DNA of 64,000 nt from Hyphomicrobiales bacterium (GCA_026400435.1 JAPLOZ010000025.1:61012-125011); one strand, 5' to 3'; positions 26,414 through 35,319 are shown, counted from the first letter of the stretch. A program made the numbers and translations. The notes: a model not told the origin generated them from the letters alone.

Positions 26414-27082
26414 ATGCGGGAAAGCGGTTGGCTGGAAAGTCAGGCCCCGATGTTCCAGACTATGATACTGAATTCGGGGCTCCTGCGCGAGTACGAGCGC
26501 GGCGACTATGTATATCATGCCGGGGACGAGACTGGCGGCATCTACGGCGTTGTTCATGGTGCTTTCGGCGTGGCCCTTTCGCATCGTGGCGGTTCCCCGC
26601 GCCTGACAACGGTCGTTCGGGCACCGACATGGTTCGGGCATGGCCCACTGATAACGGGAGAGCCTAGGTTTCTTTCATTCAGGGCGATGGAGCCGAGCCT
26701 GGCCCTTCAGGTCCCGCTATCGGCGGTACGCCGCATAGCCGCGTTGAGTTCCGAAAACATGGCTTCCCTGGTCAAGCTGCTGAACCTGAACATGTCGATC
26801 GTCATCGACGTTACGGGTGACCTGCAGATCGCGCGCGCCGACCGGCGTATCGCCGCCACATTGCTTCGCTCGGCAGGCATGGCCCACGACGCCGCGACAG
26901 GGCAACCCGACATCTGGCTCAGCCAGTCCGATCTCAGCGAAATGGCCAATGTCTCGCGCCAATCGGTCAACACGAATCTCCGCAGCTTCGAGGAAAGTGG
27001 CTGGGTCGAACTTGGCTACGAAAGAATCAGGATCAGGAATGCAAAGGAATTGCAGAGTTTTGCCTATGGCGTCGAGGCTTGA
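26414..27082 (+). CDS. Crp/Fnr-family transcriptional regulator
   Basis: A 222-residue regulator with an N-terminal cyclic-nucleotide-binding-type beta roll (YERGDYVYHAGDETGGIYGV) and a C-terminal winged helix at about 150-215 (LSQSDLSEMANVSRQSVNTN). There is no N-terminal cysteine cluster, so it is not an FNR oxygen sensor. ATG 26414 is preceded by AAGGA; a TTG at 26360 would add 18 residues. It is divergent from the amidohydrolase and may regulate it. Confidence 0.85.
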   Translation: MRESGWLESQAPMFQTMILNSGLLREYERGDYVYHAGDETGGIYGVVHGAFGVALSHRGGSPRLTTVVRAPTWFGHGPLITGEPRFLSFRAMEPSLALQVPLSAVRRIAALSSENMASLVKLLNLNMSIVIDVTGDLQIARADRRIAATLLRSAGMAHDAATGQPDIWLSQSDLSEMANVSRQSVNTNLRSFEESGWVELGYERIRIRNAKELQSFAYGVEA

Positions 27083-27101
27083 TCCCTGTCGGGCGGCGCC
27101 T

Positions 27102-27390
27102 TTACGAGACAGGGTCCGGAGAACTCGATGCGGACGCAACAGCGAGGTTCACCCACGGTCGGTAGTTATCTTTTTGTTCTGCCGCCGCCCACCGATAGCG
27201 TTCTACTGACTTACCGACCTGCGCGATCTTGCCGTCGAAAGCGAAAGGCCGCTGGGCTTCATAGGCCAGCGAGACAGTCGAGGCTAGGTCGACGCCGATG
27301 TCGAAGGATTTGGTAGCCGTGAACGCCCCCGGCACCGTCCCGGCGACCGTCGCGCGCGCAGCCTCCCAAAAGCGCCGGTCGTCAGAGCAG
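27102..27390 (-). pseudogene. C-terminal relic of an arylsulfatase-like protein
   Basis: The reverse strand reads VPGAFTATKSFDIGVDLAST, then VSLAYEAQRPFAFDGKIAQV, which resembles the C-terminal sandwich of AtsA-type arylsulfatases. It has no catalytic domain, ends in unrelated sequence and begins at the stop of the downstream-facing membrane-protein gene. It fills the 299 bp between the Crp/Fnr gene and that gene. Confidence 0.45.
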
Positions 27391-28608
27391 CAACAGCTTC
27401 TTCAGCACGGAGAACACTTCCTTGAAGGGCAGCCGGGTTGCGCCAGCGACCGCAAAGGGAATGAGCGCGGCGGCTGCAAGCGGTACGATCGCCGCGCGGC
27501 TGACCAGGATGGTTGAAAGCTTTCGCGTCGTTTCGAACAGCTTGGTCGAGTCCGCGACGTCTTCGTCCGGCTCAGGGTCATTGTCGGGCGCCACGTTGCG
27601 ACCGAGCACCTTGCGTTCTGCGGCGCGATGAAAGCGTGTCGCCTGCGCGCCGAGCAGCAACAATCCGTCGGCCTTGAGCTTTGCAAGGGGCCGCGAGAAC
27701 GCCGACAGCGGATATGCGAAAAACGCGATCACGATCGCCAGCCAGACGCCCATGAACACGGTAAAGGTCGTCGTCGAGAGTTCCTCACGAAGCAAATGCT
27801 TGGCGATGCCGGCGGCGATGGCGGAACTCATGCCAAATATGAACAACGCGTAGGCATTGGGATATTGCGACATGAACGCAAGCCCGCCGTTGCCGTCCGG
27901 ATGGGCGGCAACCAGGCGCAACTCCAGATTTGCAATCCTGCGCAGAAGCTGTGCCCAGACCACGTGACGCCAGATGCCACGCAGCAGCAGGAAGATGAAC
28001 AGGGGCAGGCTGATGCAGATCGTCCACCATCCGGCCAGAGTGATGGTGTTGCCGTCCGCGGTATGATTGACGGCCCAGTTCGAGCCATCCGCCATGTGGA
28101 GGGTGTAGTAAGATGCAAGTGCGCCTGCCAGGGCAAATCCCAGGCAAACAAGTTCTGCCGTGCGGGAGTCCCTCCGGTGTAGCGCCTTGGTGACTGCGTT
28201 GGCAGCGTCGGGTATCGAACTGGGTGCAAGCAGTGGCGCCCTGACAAATTGGCGAAGCTTGGTTCGCAGGCCGAGTTCGACCTGTTGCTCCGCTAGAATG
28301 AAGGCGGCGATACCGACGAAAAATCTGGCCCAAACGACGGGATCGGTCAGGTAGGCGCCCGCACTGTGATCAAGCGAAAGGCTGCCAGGCAAGCCGAGCA
28401 GAAACGGTACGCCCCATGCTATCGCCACGAACAGCACGGCTCGCTGGCCGGCTTGCAGGGCGTTATCGTGCAGCAGGTTAAGCCGGCGCTGGAGTTCGTA
28501 GAACGGCCCGCCGTGCGACGCCAGAAACTCGGCAAGCCTGGCGTCACTCACAGCATCTGCAGCAGCCGTGGCGTTCTTTGCCGACGGTTCCGTTCCAACC
28601 TTACCCAT
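27382..28608 (-). CDS. Conserved hypothetical polytopic membrane protein
   Basis: A 408-residue protein with no family I recognise. Hydrophobic segments occur near residues 55-75, 95-112, 150-170, 190-212, 250-272, 285-308 and 370-392 (for example LFVAIAWGVPFLLGLPGSLS, WWTICISLPLFIFLLL, AIVPLAAAALIPFAVAGA). An acidic stretch DNDPEPDEDVADSTK precedes the last segment. The ATG at 28608 is chosen over one ten codons earlier. It lies between two arylsulfatase-like relics, so it may have been part of a cell-envelope or sulfatase locus. Confidence 0.7.
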   Translation of the reverse strand: MGKVGTEPSAKNATAAADAVSDARLAEFLASHGGPFYELQRRLNLLHDNALQAGQRAVLFVAIAWGVPFLLGLPGSLSLDHSAGAYLTDPVVWARFFVGIAAFILAEQQVELGLRTKLRQFVRAPLLAPSSIPDAANAVTKALHRRDSRTAELVCLGFALAGALASYYTLHMADGSNWAVNHTADGNTITLAGWWTICISLPLFIFLLLRGIWRHVVWAQLLRRIANLELRLVAAHPDGNGGLAFMSQYPNAYALFIFGMSSAIAAGIAKHLLREELSTTTFTVFMGVWLAIVIAFFAYPLSAFSRPLAKLKADGLLLLGAQATRFHRAAERKVLGRNVAPDNDPEPDEDVADSTKLFETTRKLSTILVSRAAIVPLAAAALIPFAVAGATRLPFKEVFSVLKKLLLL

Positions 28609-28621
28609 GCCCCAAGCCTCT

Positions 28622-28813
28622 CTACTTCCCCAAGCCAACGTTCTTTGGCGGATATTTCTGGTCGGTCGCGGCGTGGTCTTTCATCTCCGCCGCCATCGAG
28701 GCGAGGAACGCATTCAACCGGTGCCCGACAGGATATTCCTCTTTCGGATCGATATAGAGGTTGAAGAGTCAGGGCGCGAGACCGACATCGCTGATGGTCG
28801 TCATGTCGCTCCA
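28622..28813 (-). pseudogene. C-terminal relic of an arylsulfatase
   Basis: The reverse strand reads WSDMTTISDVGLAP, a TGA stop (28769-28771), then LFNLYIDPKEEYPVGHRLNA and the terminal KYPPKNVGLGK before TAG. This is the characteristic C-terminus of family I arylsulfatases. A TAG stands directly in front of the tryptophan. No catalytic-site sequence exists upstream. The rest of the 28609-29044 gap (to the DUF2950 stop) holds a hairpin and no gene. Confidence 0.65.
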
Positions 28814-29007
28814 CTACGGACGCATCTGCATCACGGATGCCAAGGCCTTGATGCAGATAGTGCGAGACCGGCCGTGAGCGCCGAGCCGATTGCGGCGTCG
28901 GAGTCGTCAGCGCGGAACTCTCTGTCGTCTCCTTGTTGCCGATCCGCTGACCCCGAGGGCCGGTCGGCTGGGCAATGCTGGAGCACCGTGTCCTCCCCAA
29001 ATCCTGG

Positions 29008-29031
29008 TCTGGCGCCGCGAGCGGCGCCAGA
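29008..29031 (-). terminator. Palindromic hairpin after the DUF2950 gene
   Basis: TCTGGCGCCGC and GCGGCGCCAGA form a perfect inverted repeat beginning 13 bp beyond the DUF2950 stop. No T run follows, so termination strength is uncertain. Confidence 0.5.
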
Positions 29032-29044
29032 CGCCGATCAGGTA

Positions 29045-30016
29045 TCAATCGTCAACGATGTCCCAGGTGTCGTCGGGATTGAAGCGGTCGATGTACTTGG
29101 CGATCGCGTCGGTCGCAGGTCCGAGGTCGGTCTCGTAGACGATGCCGTGCTGGTTGACGGCGAAGGTCTTGACGCCGGTCTCGCCATACTTGGCGGGCCA
29201 GGCGACGAGCGCGAAGCCCGCGATCATGTTGCCATTGATGACGTAGTCGTACGCGCCGCCGGCGATGTTGTCGCCCTGCGCGGTCAGGATCTTGTACTTG
29301 TAGCCGAAGTAGCCGTCGCCTTTGGCCGAGCTGTCAAGCTCAGCCTGGTCGAGGTCGCCAGCCGGGCTCTCGCCGTTAGCCTCGTCAGTCGGCCAGTACA
29401 GCCCGTCGGTCAAGCCTTCCGTGCTGACCAGCTTCTGGGCGAATTCCTCCACGCCGTCCTCGTCGCGGTCCTCGGATGCATACTCCTCCTGCGCATCGAC
29501 ATACGCGCGCATCGTCTCGATCGTGTGTAGCTCGTTCTCGCCGACGCGGCGGTTCACGATCTCCTCGAGCCCGGCGTAGGTGTCGAAAGCCCAGCCGTCT
29601 TCAAATTTCACCACCGGGAATGGCAGCGGCCACAGCTTCTCGCCGATCTCCAGGATACGGCGGTCGCCGTCACCCTCGAGCAGCAGCTGCTTGGAAGCGC
29701 CATCCTTGATCTGTTCGAGCGTAGCTTCAGTGTTCTCGTCGGCCTTGAGCTTTGCCGGATCGAGGCCGAGCAGCGCCGCGACGGCATCGCTGCCGGGCTT
29801 CTCGAGTGCTTTCTTGAATGCATCGACCGCAGCTTCGGGCGTGGCGAAAACCGGCGGTTCGGAAGCGGCCGCGAAGCCTTCGATCTCAGGCGCGGCCTGC
29901 GTATCGTCGGCCGACGAGGCAATCGGCAACGCCGATGCGAGTGCGAGCGCGAGCGCGGCCGCGCAGGTCGAACGGATGAACCTGCCGTAGCGAATTCCAT
30001 GAACGAGCTTTGTCAT
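29045..30016 (-). CDS. DUF2950 family exported protein
   Basis: A 323-residue protein with an export signal (AAALALALASALPIASSADD) and the DUF2950 pattern: PEAAVDAFKKALEKPG, PLPFPVVKFEDGWAFDT, GYFGYKYKILTAQG and the late HGIVYETDLGP. Function is unknown; it is usually encoded next to DUF3300 proteins. An ideal AGGAGG sits before ATG 30016, which decides the start over the GTG/TTG codons upstream. It follows the DUF3300 gene after 20 bp. Confidence 0.85.
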   Translation of the reverse strand: MTKLVHGIRYGRFIRSTCAAALALALASALPIASSADDTQAAPEIEGFAAASEPPVFATPEAAVDAFKKALEKPGSDAVAALLGLDPAKLKADENTEATLEQIKDGASKQLLLEGDGDRRILEIGEKLWPLPFPVVKFEDGWAFDTYAGLEEIVNRRVGENELHTIETMRAYVDAQEEYASEDRDEDGVEEFAQKLVSTEGLTDGLYWPTDEANGESPAGDLDQAELDSSAKGDGYFGYKYKILTAQGDNIAGGAYDYVINGNMIAGFALVAWPAKYGETGVKTFAVNQHGIVYETDLGPATDAIAKYIDRFNPDDTWDIVDD

Positions 30017-30036
30017 GATCCTGTCCTCCTGTCCGT

Positions 30037-31434
30037 TCAACGCCGACGTCCGCCGCCGCCGCCACCGCCACCGCCGCCGGGACGTTTGATCTGCTTGTGG
30101 CCGCCACCGCCACGTTGTCCGCCGCCCATCGACTTGCCGCCGCGGTTGGAAGTCACCTTCGTCGCACTGCCACGGTCGACATTGCCCAGACCGGAAGGCT
30201 TGCTTGGCCTGTTGTCGATTTTCGCCGCCGGCTTGGGCTTGCCCGCAGGCCGGCTGACATTCGCTGGCTTGGCAGACGGACGGTTGAGGTTGGGCTTGTC
30301 TGCGATCGCAGGCTTGGCGGCAGGCTTCGAGAGGTTAGGCTTGCCGTTGTCGGCCGGCTTAGTCAGGTTGCCCGGCTTGTTCAGGCTGCCCGGATTCTTG
30401 AGCCCGTCCTGCACATTCTTGCGGATGTCCTGTGTCTTCGGACGGTCGCCGGCGCCAGGGCGGTTGCCCGCGAACTTGTCATTCTTCTTGATGTCGCGCG
30501 TCTTGTTGCGAATCGAGTTGTCGCTATTCAACTTCAGGTCGTTCTTGATTTTCGTCCGGTCGATCTTGTTGAACTGGTTCTTGTCAATGTTGATCTTCGA
30601 CCTGTCGACGTTCTTCCAGTCGACGTCGTTGAAGTTGACCTTGCCGTTGAAGTCGCGGTTGTTGAAGCAATTTCTGCAATTGATGTCGATGTCGTTACCG
30701 TGCCAGTGGCCGCCCCACACGCCCCAGTCGTTCCAGTCGACAACGCTCGCCCAGATAGCGCCCGTAACCGCGCCGGCGAAGAAGGTCGCCGCCGGGTTGT
30801 AATAGTAGGGATAAGGATCGGGGTAGTAGCGGATCGGCGCCCACGCATAGTTCGGCACATAGAACATCTGCGGATCGTACTGCGGAACGTAAATGACTTC
30901 CGGGCTTGCCGACTTGATGACGACGTTGTCCTGCTCGGTCGTGACCTGGATCTTATCGTCGCTCTTGATGACGCCCTTCGCGACCGCCTCGTCGCGCAAC
31001 TGCTGGATGGCGATCAAGACATCCTTCTGCTGATAGGTGAGTGCGTCGCCGAGCGACTGCGTCCAGTCGAGATCGTCGCTCATCATCTTGACGATTTCGG
31101 GGTAGTTGAGCAGCGAAATTACGCTTCCGTCCCAACTGTCCTTGGGCTTCAGCGTCTTGTCTTTTTCAAACTGGCCGAGAAAACGCCCCGCCTCCACAAT
31201 CTGCAGCGGATAGAGCGAGGCCTCCGATATCACGGCGATCAGCTCGTCCGGATAGAGCGCGATGCGCGCAACCAGAATTTCAAGCTCGTCGGCGCTCAAT
31301 GGCGCGGGCGATGCTTCTTGCGAAGCGTCCGCGGCCGCCACCTGTTCCTGCGCAAATGCGACGGTTGATGGAACGGCTGCCGTCAGTAGCAGAACCGCGA
31401 CCGGGAAGGCGATTGCCTCCAGCTTGAACTTCAT
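30037..31434 (-). CDS. DUF3300 family exported protein with basic glycine-rich tail
   Basis: A 465-residue protein. After a signal peptide, residues about 45-190 form the DUF3300 domain (LVARIALYPDELIAVISEAS, then LYPLQIVEAGRFL and SPEVIYVPQYDPQMFY). A Tyr/Pro-rich segment and a possible membrane-contact stretch ATFFAGAVTGAIWASVVDW follow. The last 200 residues are Asn/Lys/Pro-rich and end in a poly-Gly run and RRR. It is probably periplasmic and envelope-associated. Pairing with DUF2950 is conserved in proteobacteria; the biochemical role is unknown. Confidence 0.85.
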   Translation of the reverse strand: MKFKLEAIAFPVAVLLLTAAVPSTVAFAQEQVAAADASQEASPAPLSADELEILVARIALYPDELIAVISEASLYPLQIVEAGRFLGQFEKDKTLKPKDSWDGSVISLLNYPEIVKMMSDDLDWTQSLGDALTYQQKDVLIAIQQLRDEAVAKGVIKSDDKIQVTTEQDNVVIKSASPEVIYVPQYDPQMFYVPNYAWAPIRYYPDPYPYYYNPAATFFAGAVTGAIWASVVDWNDWGVWGGHWHGNDIDINCRNCFNNRDFNGKVNFNDVDWKNVDRSKINIDKNQFNKIDRTKIKNDLKLNSDNSIRNKTRDIKKNDKFAGNRPGAGDRPKTQDIRKNVQDGLKNPGSLNKPGNLTKPADNGKPNLSKPAAKPAIADKPNLNRPSAKPANVSRPAGKPKPAAKIDNRPSKPSGLGNVDRGSATKVTSNRGGKSMGGGQRGGGGHKQIKRPGGGGGGGGGGRRR

Positions 31435-31647
31435 GTCTCAACCTCCTAGCTGTCGCGGCCCTGCAGCGTCATCCAGTTCAAACCTAGCCAAATGCCGCAG
31501 CATGCGCCAGATCAAACATCCGAACACCCTAAAACAGCATGCCCTGTATATGAAGATTGAAGGCCCAATTGTCTGCCCGTTGACAATTGCAAGCTCCGCC
31601 ACTGGAAATTTATTTCCGCCCCGGTGGATCGGCCGCTCGGCCTGATT
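31435..31647. other. Intergenic region, no gene seen
   Basis: This is 213 bp between the DUF3300 start and the stop of the ROK-fusion gene. It is less GC-rich than its neighbours and should hold the promoter of the DUF3300-DUF2950 pair on the reverse strand. I see no convincing ORF or operator. Confidence 0.4.
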
Positions 31648-33045
31648 TCAGGTGAAAGTTGCGTCGAGAAACTCGCGAAGGCGGGTGACGTCGATTGCTG
31701 CCGTAGTGTCGACACGATAAAGCGGGCCGAAGCTGGCGGGTTCGGCCCGCGCAGCCAGCGCAATCAGTTCCGGTACGTATTCGGGTCCGGGATGTCCCGG
31801 CAGTCGGAAGGCGGCGCGCGCGCCATAGCGGTCCGCGATGATTGTCGGCGGTGCATGGCACCAGATTTCGGCGATCCTGCCGATGCCAGTCCTGTCGATG
31901 AGGGACTGCACGAAATCCCGCGGCTGGAAGCCGAACCATGCGTCCATGATCACGGTGGCTCCGGGCGGCGCGTCGTCCAGCACGGCGAACATCGCCGTCA
32001 GGCTGGCGCGCCCCAGCTTGCGGTTGAAGAGCCGGTCGACATCCTCAATCTCTTCGAGGAAGGGGTTCTTGACGGTGTCGAGCGAAAGCACCGGCCAGCC
32101 GGTCTCGCGGGAGAGCGCGGCTGCCACGCCGCTTTTGCCGCTCGCCGGCACGCCGTTCACCATGACCAGGCGCTTGGCCGATTGCTTGGCGGCTGGCAGG
32201 GCCGCAAGGGCTGCGCCTATCGCGCCGGCGTCGTCGCCCAGCAAGGCGGCGGCAAGGTTGTAGCGAAACCACGATGACGCCTCGGGGAAGGCCGACAGGG
32301 CGGCGACGGCCTCGGCGCCCAGCCCGCCTCCGAGCAACACGACTTGCGGATTGAGGCTTGCCGCGAGGCTGTTGACCGCTGCGCGCAGCGGCAGCGCCCA
32401 TGCGCGCAGGATTTTTGCCGCCACGGCGTCGCTCCGCACCAGAAGGTCGGCCGCCGTGGTGGCGGCGGGCAGTCCGGCTTCGGCGATGTGCCGGCCGAGC
32501 GCGGTGCCCGAACTTTCGGTCTCGACGCAGCCCTGCCGGCCGCACTTGCAGGACAGCCCCGAGGGGTTGATGACGACGTGGCCAAGTTGTCCGGCCTGAC
32601 CGGCGCCGCGCAAGATGCCGCCGCCAGACAGAATCGCGCCGCCGATGCCGGTGCCGATGGTCAGCATCAATACGTGGCTATGGCCGGCCGCCGCTCCGCA
32701 GCGGGCTTCGGCCACCAGCGCCATGTTGCCGTCGTTGTCGATCACGACGGGGCGGCCGAAGCGCTCCTCGATACGCTCGCGAACAGGCAGGCCCGACAGG
32801 TCGACATATCCGCCGGTGAGCACTCGACCCGCCTCGAAGTCCACCTGGCCGGGTACGCCGATGCCAATCCCCAGCACGGAGGGGTCGTCCAGTTCAGCGA
32901 TAAGCGCCTCTACCCGTTGGAGTACTGTCGCGGCATCGGACGAACTGCCGGCTCGGGCACGTGCGAGAATCGCGCCATCGACAGTCACGCGGGCGGCGCG
33001 GATGTTGGTGCCGCCGATGTCGACGCCGATGGCGGTCCCGTTCAT
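31648..33045 (-). CDS. ROK-family sugar kinase fused to a C-terminal P-loop kinase domain
   Basis: A 465-residue fusion. Residues 1-285 are a ROK kinase: IGVDIGGTNIRAARV, VIDNDGNMALVAEAR, LTIGTGIGGAILSGG and the zinc loop SCKCGRQGCVE. From about residue 293 a separate P-loop nucleoside/gluconate-kinase-like domain begins with VMVNGVPASGKS and continues with VIMDAWFGFQPRDF. Both ATP sites look intact, so one polypeptide could phosphorylate a substrate twice or phosphorylate two substrates. The ATG at 33045 starts the ROK domain; a TTG at 33060 directly after the aldolase stop is an alternative. It is downstream of, and translationally close to, the LacD-like aldolase. Confidence 0.87.
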   Translation of the reverse strand: MNGTAIGVDIGGTNIRAARVTVDGAILARARAGSSSDAATVLQRVEALIAELDDPSVLGIGIGVPGQVDFEAGRVLTGGYVDLSGLPVRERIEERFGRPVVIDNDGNMALVAEARCGAAAGHSHVLMLTIGTGIGGAILSGGGILRGAGQAGQLGHVVINPSGLSCKCGRQGCVETESSGTALGRHIAEAGLPAATTAADLLVRSDAVAAKILRAWALPLRAAVNSLAASLNPQVVLLGGGLGAEAVAALSAFPEASSWFRYNLAAALLGDDAGAIGAALAALPAAKQSAKRLVMVNGVPASGKSGVAAALSRETGWPVLSLDTVKNPFLEEIEDVDRLFNRKLGRASLTAMFAVLDDAPPGATVIMDAWFGFQPRDFVQSLIDRTGIGRIAEIWCHAPPTIIADRYGARAAFRLPGHPGPEYVPELIALAARAEPASFGPLYRVDTTAAIDVTRLREFLDATFT

Positions 33046-33060
33046 CGCGGACGGAGGCAA

Positions 33061-33975
33061 TCAGGCAACTTTCGCCGCGGGCGAGCGGTGCCGGGCAATG
33101 ATCGCCTGGATCTCGCGCAGCCTTGGCACGGCGACGGTCTCGAGCAGCTTGCGGGTAACGGCACGGTCGAGCGAAATGCAATCCTTCCACAGCGAACGGC
33201 CGGCTATTACACCCGACGCTCCGTTGGCCATCGCGGTATCGACCTGGGCGAGAAACGTCTCGTGGTCAACGCCGGCCGACAGCACGGCCCACGGCACGTC
33301 GCCGCAAAGCCGGGTGACGGCCGCGCAAGATTCAGCCGTGCCGGGATAAGGCAGTTTCAGCACATTGGCGCCGAGGTCGAGGCAGATCTTCAAGCCGCCC
33401 TGGATCAATTCCGGAATCTTGGCCTGATAGGCCTCTGCGCTCTCGCCTTCGAGCCGGTAGGTCAGGAACTCGGTGACCAGCAGAAGATCCTCGCGCGCAA
33501 AATCGTCGATCACCTTTTTCAGGATATCCATGTTGTGGGTATTCGCGGCGGGTGTGTCGGAGCGCAGATAGACCATGATCTTGCCGCCAGTGGCGCCAAA
33601 GGCACGAACCTGGCGTGCGCCAATCCCATCGACAAGTTTGGACAACCGGTAGCCCTCGGGGGATGTATCCCAGCCCGACGCGTCGAGCCCGATCAGCAGC
33701 GCCGTCTCCCGGGCGATAACGCCGTCGTCGACCAGTTGCGGCACGGCGCAGATGGGATCGACCAGCACGCAGGATGCATGGCGCGCCAGGTACCGGGTGA
33801 TGTCGGCCTTGGTATGTCCAAGAACGTCGTTGCCAATCCTCGCCTGCGCGTCCGGTTCGGAGGCGAGCAGCGTGCGCATGCCGCCGCGCTGGTCGCAGGC
33901 GATCACCATCATGGCGCCGTTCTCGCCGCAAATCTGTTGGTAGCCGCGACGTTCGGCCGTGGTCATGCGTGCCAT
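33061..33975 (-). CDS. LacD-type class I aldolase (tagatose-1,6-bisphosphate / sulfofructose-phosphate aldolase family)
   Basis: A 304-residue TIM-barrel aldolase with MMVIACDQRGGMRTLL, a DPICAVPQLVDDG loop, LLIGLDASGWDTSPEGYRLS, LVTEFLTYR, and the Schiff-base lysine segment ANVLKLPYPGT. Members split ketose bisphosphates or 6-sulfo/deoxy ketose 1-phosphates into two trioses. It is first in a two-gene unit with the ROK fusion kinase and divergent from a SorC-type regulator. The natural substrate is not fixed by sequence. Confidence 0.85.
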   Translation of the reverse strand: MARMTTAERRGYQQICGENGAMMVIACDQRGGMRTLLASEPDAQARIGNDVLGHTKADITRYLARHASCVLVDPICAVPQLVDDGVIARETALLIGLDASGWDTSPEGYRLSKLVDGIGARQVRAFGATGGKIMVYLRSDTPAANTHNMDILKKVIDDFAREDLLLVTEFLTYRLEGESAEAYQAKIPELIQGGLKICLDLGANVLKLPYPGTAESCAAVTRLCGDVPWAVLSAGVDHETFLAQVDTAMANGASGVIAGRSLWKDCISLDRAVTRKLLETVAVPRLREIQAIIARHRSPAAKVA

Positions 33976-34059
33976 GCTTCAGAGTCTCCTGGTCTTCCCG
34001 CCGGCTGCGACGTGTGTCGAAGGTTGGTGATTGCCGGCCGACAATTTCTGGTCTAAGCT

Positions 34060-34071
34060 GTAACATATTAC
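34060..34071. promoter_or_regulatory. Candidate SorC-family operator
   Basis: GTAACATATTAC is a near-perfect palindrome in the 193 bp divergent region, just before a possible ribosome-binding site of the SorC gene. AT-rich palindromes of this kind are typical targets of this family. Confidence 0.35.
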
Positions 34072-34168
34072 TGAAAGGAATTGCAATCTGTCCCCGCCCT
34101 CCGTCTCCAGCCAGGCAGTCTCGCGCGCTCTCCTGCACACGGTCGCGAAGCTGCACTATGAAAGCGAC

Positions 34169-35008
34169 ATGAGCCAGGTGGCAGTCGCCAGGCGGCTCAA
34201 CCTTTCAACGGCGACGGTTTCACGGCTGCTGCAGCGGGCGCGTATCGAAGGCATTGTGCGAATCGAAGTGCGCGACCTAGTCGCACCGGAGGAGCTTGCT
34301 GAAGAGGTTGCCGAAAGGCTGGGTCTCAGGAGCGCGGCGGTCGTCGATGCCGCGGGCGCTGGCGCGCTGGCCTCGCTGGGCGATCCGGTCGGCGGCCTGT
34401 TGCGCGAGGCTGGGCTGTCCGAGGGATCGGTGCTGGCAATCGGCTGGGGACGGGCGGTGCGCGCGGTGATCGAGGCCGGACTACCGGAAATCCCCGGCGT
34501 GATAACCGTCCCCGCGATGGGCGGCATGCAGCAGCATCAGCCGCATTTCCAGATCAACGAATTCGTCCGGCTCGCCGCGCTGCAACTCGGCGGGACGCCA
34601 AGGTTCGTGCACGCGCCCTATCTGCCGTCTCCGAAGTCGCGCAAGGCCTACCTTGCCGATCCGGTCGTCGCCGACAATGTCGCGCTGTGGGACAGGGTGG
34701 ATGCGGCCATCGTCGGTATCGGCCTGCCGCATGAGACTGCGGAATCGGGACCGGCGCATCATCCGCGTGCAGCCGGGGATGTCATGCGCCACTACTTCGA
34801 TACGAACGGCGCTCTCCTGGAGCCGGAATCCGGCGAGCGCATGATCGCGATGTCGGTGGCGCAGTTTCGCCGCGCGCGTCTGGTCGTCGGCGTCGCAGTG
34901 GGGGAGGCCAAGGCGCAGGCGATCATTGGCGCGGCCAAAGCCGGGTTGATTTCGGCCCTTGTGACCGATGCGCGTAGTGCAGAATCCGTGCTGGAGCTGG
35001 CCTCGTGA
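34169..35008 (+). CDS. Sugar-binding transcriptional regulator, SorC/DeoR family
   Basis: A 279-residue regulator from the ATG at 34169: helix-turn-helix MSQVAVARRLNLSTATVSRL followed by the sugar-phosphate-isomerase-like effector domain (VLAIGWGRAV, VAVGEAKAQAIIGA). The same frame stays open upstream to a TAA at 34061 and reads LLHTVAKLHYESD directly before the ATG, which is the first helix normally present in the family. The only upstream start-like codon is CTG at 34088 with AAAGGA eight bases before it. The true start is therefore probably non-ATG. It should control the divergent aldolase/kinase pair. Confidence 0.82.
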   Translation: MSQVAVARRLNLSTATVSRLLQRARIEGIVRIEVRDLVAPEELAEEVAERLGLRSAAVVDAAGAGALASLGDPVGGLLREAGLSEGSVLAIGWGRAVRAVIEAGLPEIPGVITVPAMGGMQQHQPHFQINEFVRLAALQLGGTPRFVHAPYLPSPKSRKAYLADPVVADNVALWDRVDAAIVGIGLPHETAESGPAHHPRAAGDVMRHYFDTNGALLEPESGERMIAMSVAQFRRARLVVGVAVGEAKAQAIIGAAKAGLISALVTDARSAESVLELAS

Positions 35009-35040
35009 AACCGCCGAATTTTGCTGCGCGGAAATTTTCA

Positions 35041-35058
35041 TATTTGCTCGCACAAATA
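35041..35058. promoter_or_regulatory. Candidate LacI operator, sugar-transporter unit
   Basis: TATTTGCTCGCACAAATA has perfect outer arms (TATTTG/CAAATA) and sits 3 bp upstream of the -35 hexamer. A looser copy lies at about 35018-35037. Related sequences precede the PfkB and SDR-GMC operons. Confidence 0.5.
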
Positions 35059-35061
35059 CCA

Positions 35062-35091
35062 TTGACAGGGCGTGCGGGTCCGCGTCTTAAT
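35062..35091 (+). promoter_or_regulatory. Sigma-70 promoter of the FrcBCA-like transporter operon
   Basis: TTGACA at 35062-35067 and CTTAAT at 35086-35091 with an 18-bp spacer. The remaining part of the 311-bp leader (35092-35319) holds no gene and ends in the GGGAGGAG ribosome site. Confidence 0.5.
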
Positions 35092-35319
35092 TTAGGAACG
35101 TCGAGCGGAGGAAGCGAAGGCGTCCGCACCTCAATCGTGCGGTGGAGGAAGGAAAACCATCGTCGTCTCGAGCACGCGCCAGCCGCGATGCGGTTTCGCG
35201 CGCCCGTGAAGAGCTTGTTTTCCGGCTCGTATCGATGGCCGGAAACGCGGCCGAATCTTCAGAATCTACAAGCGCGTCGGCCACCTGCCGGCGTGAAGTT
35301 CAAGCAAGGGAGGAGTTTC

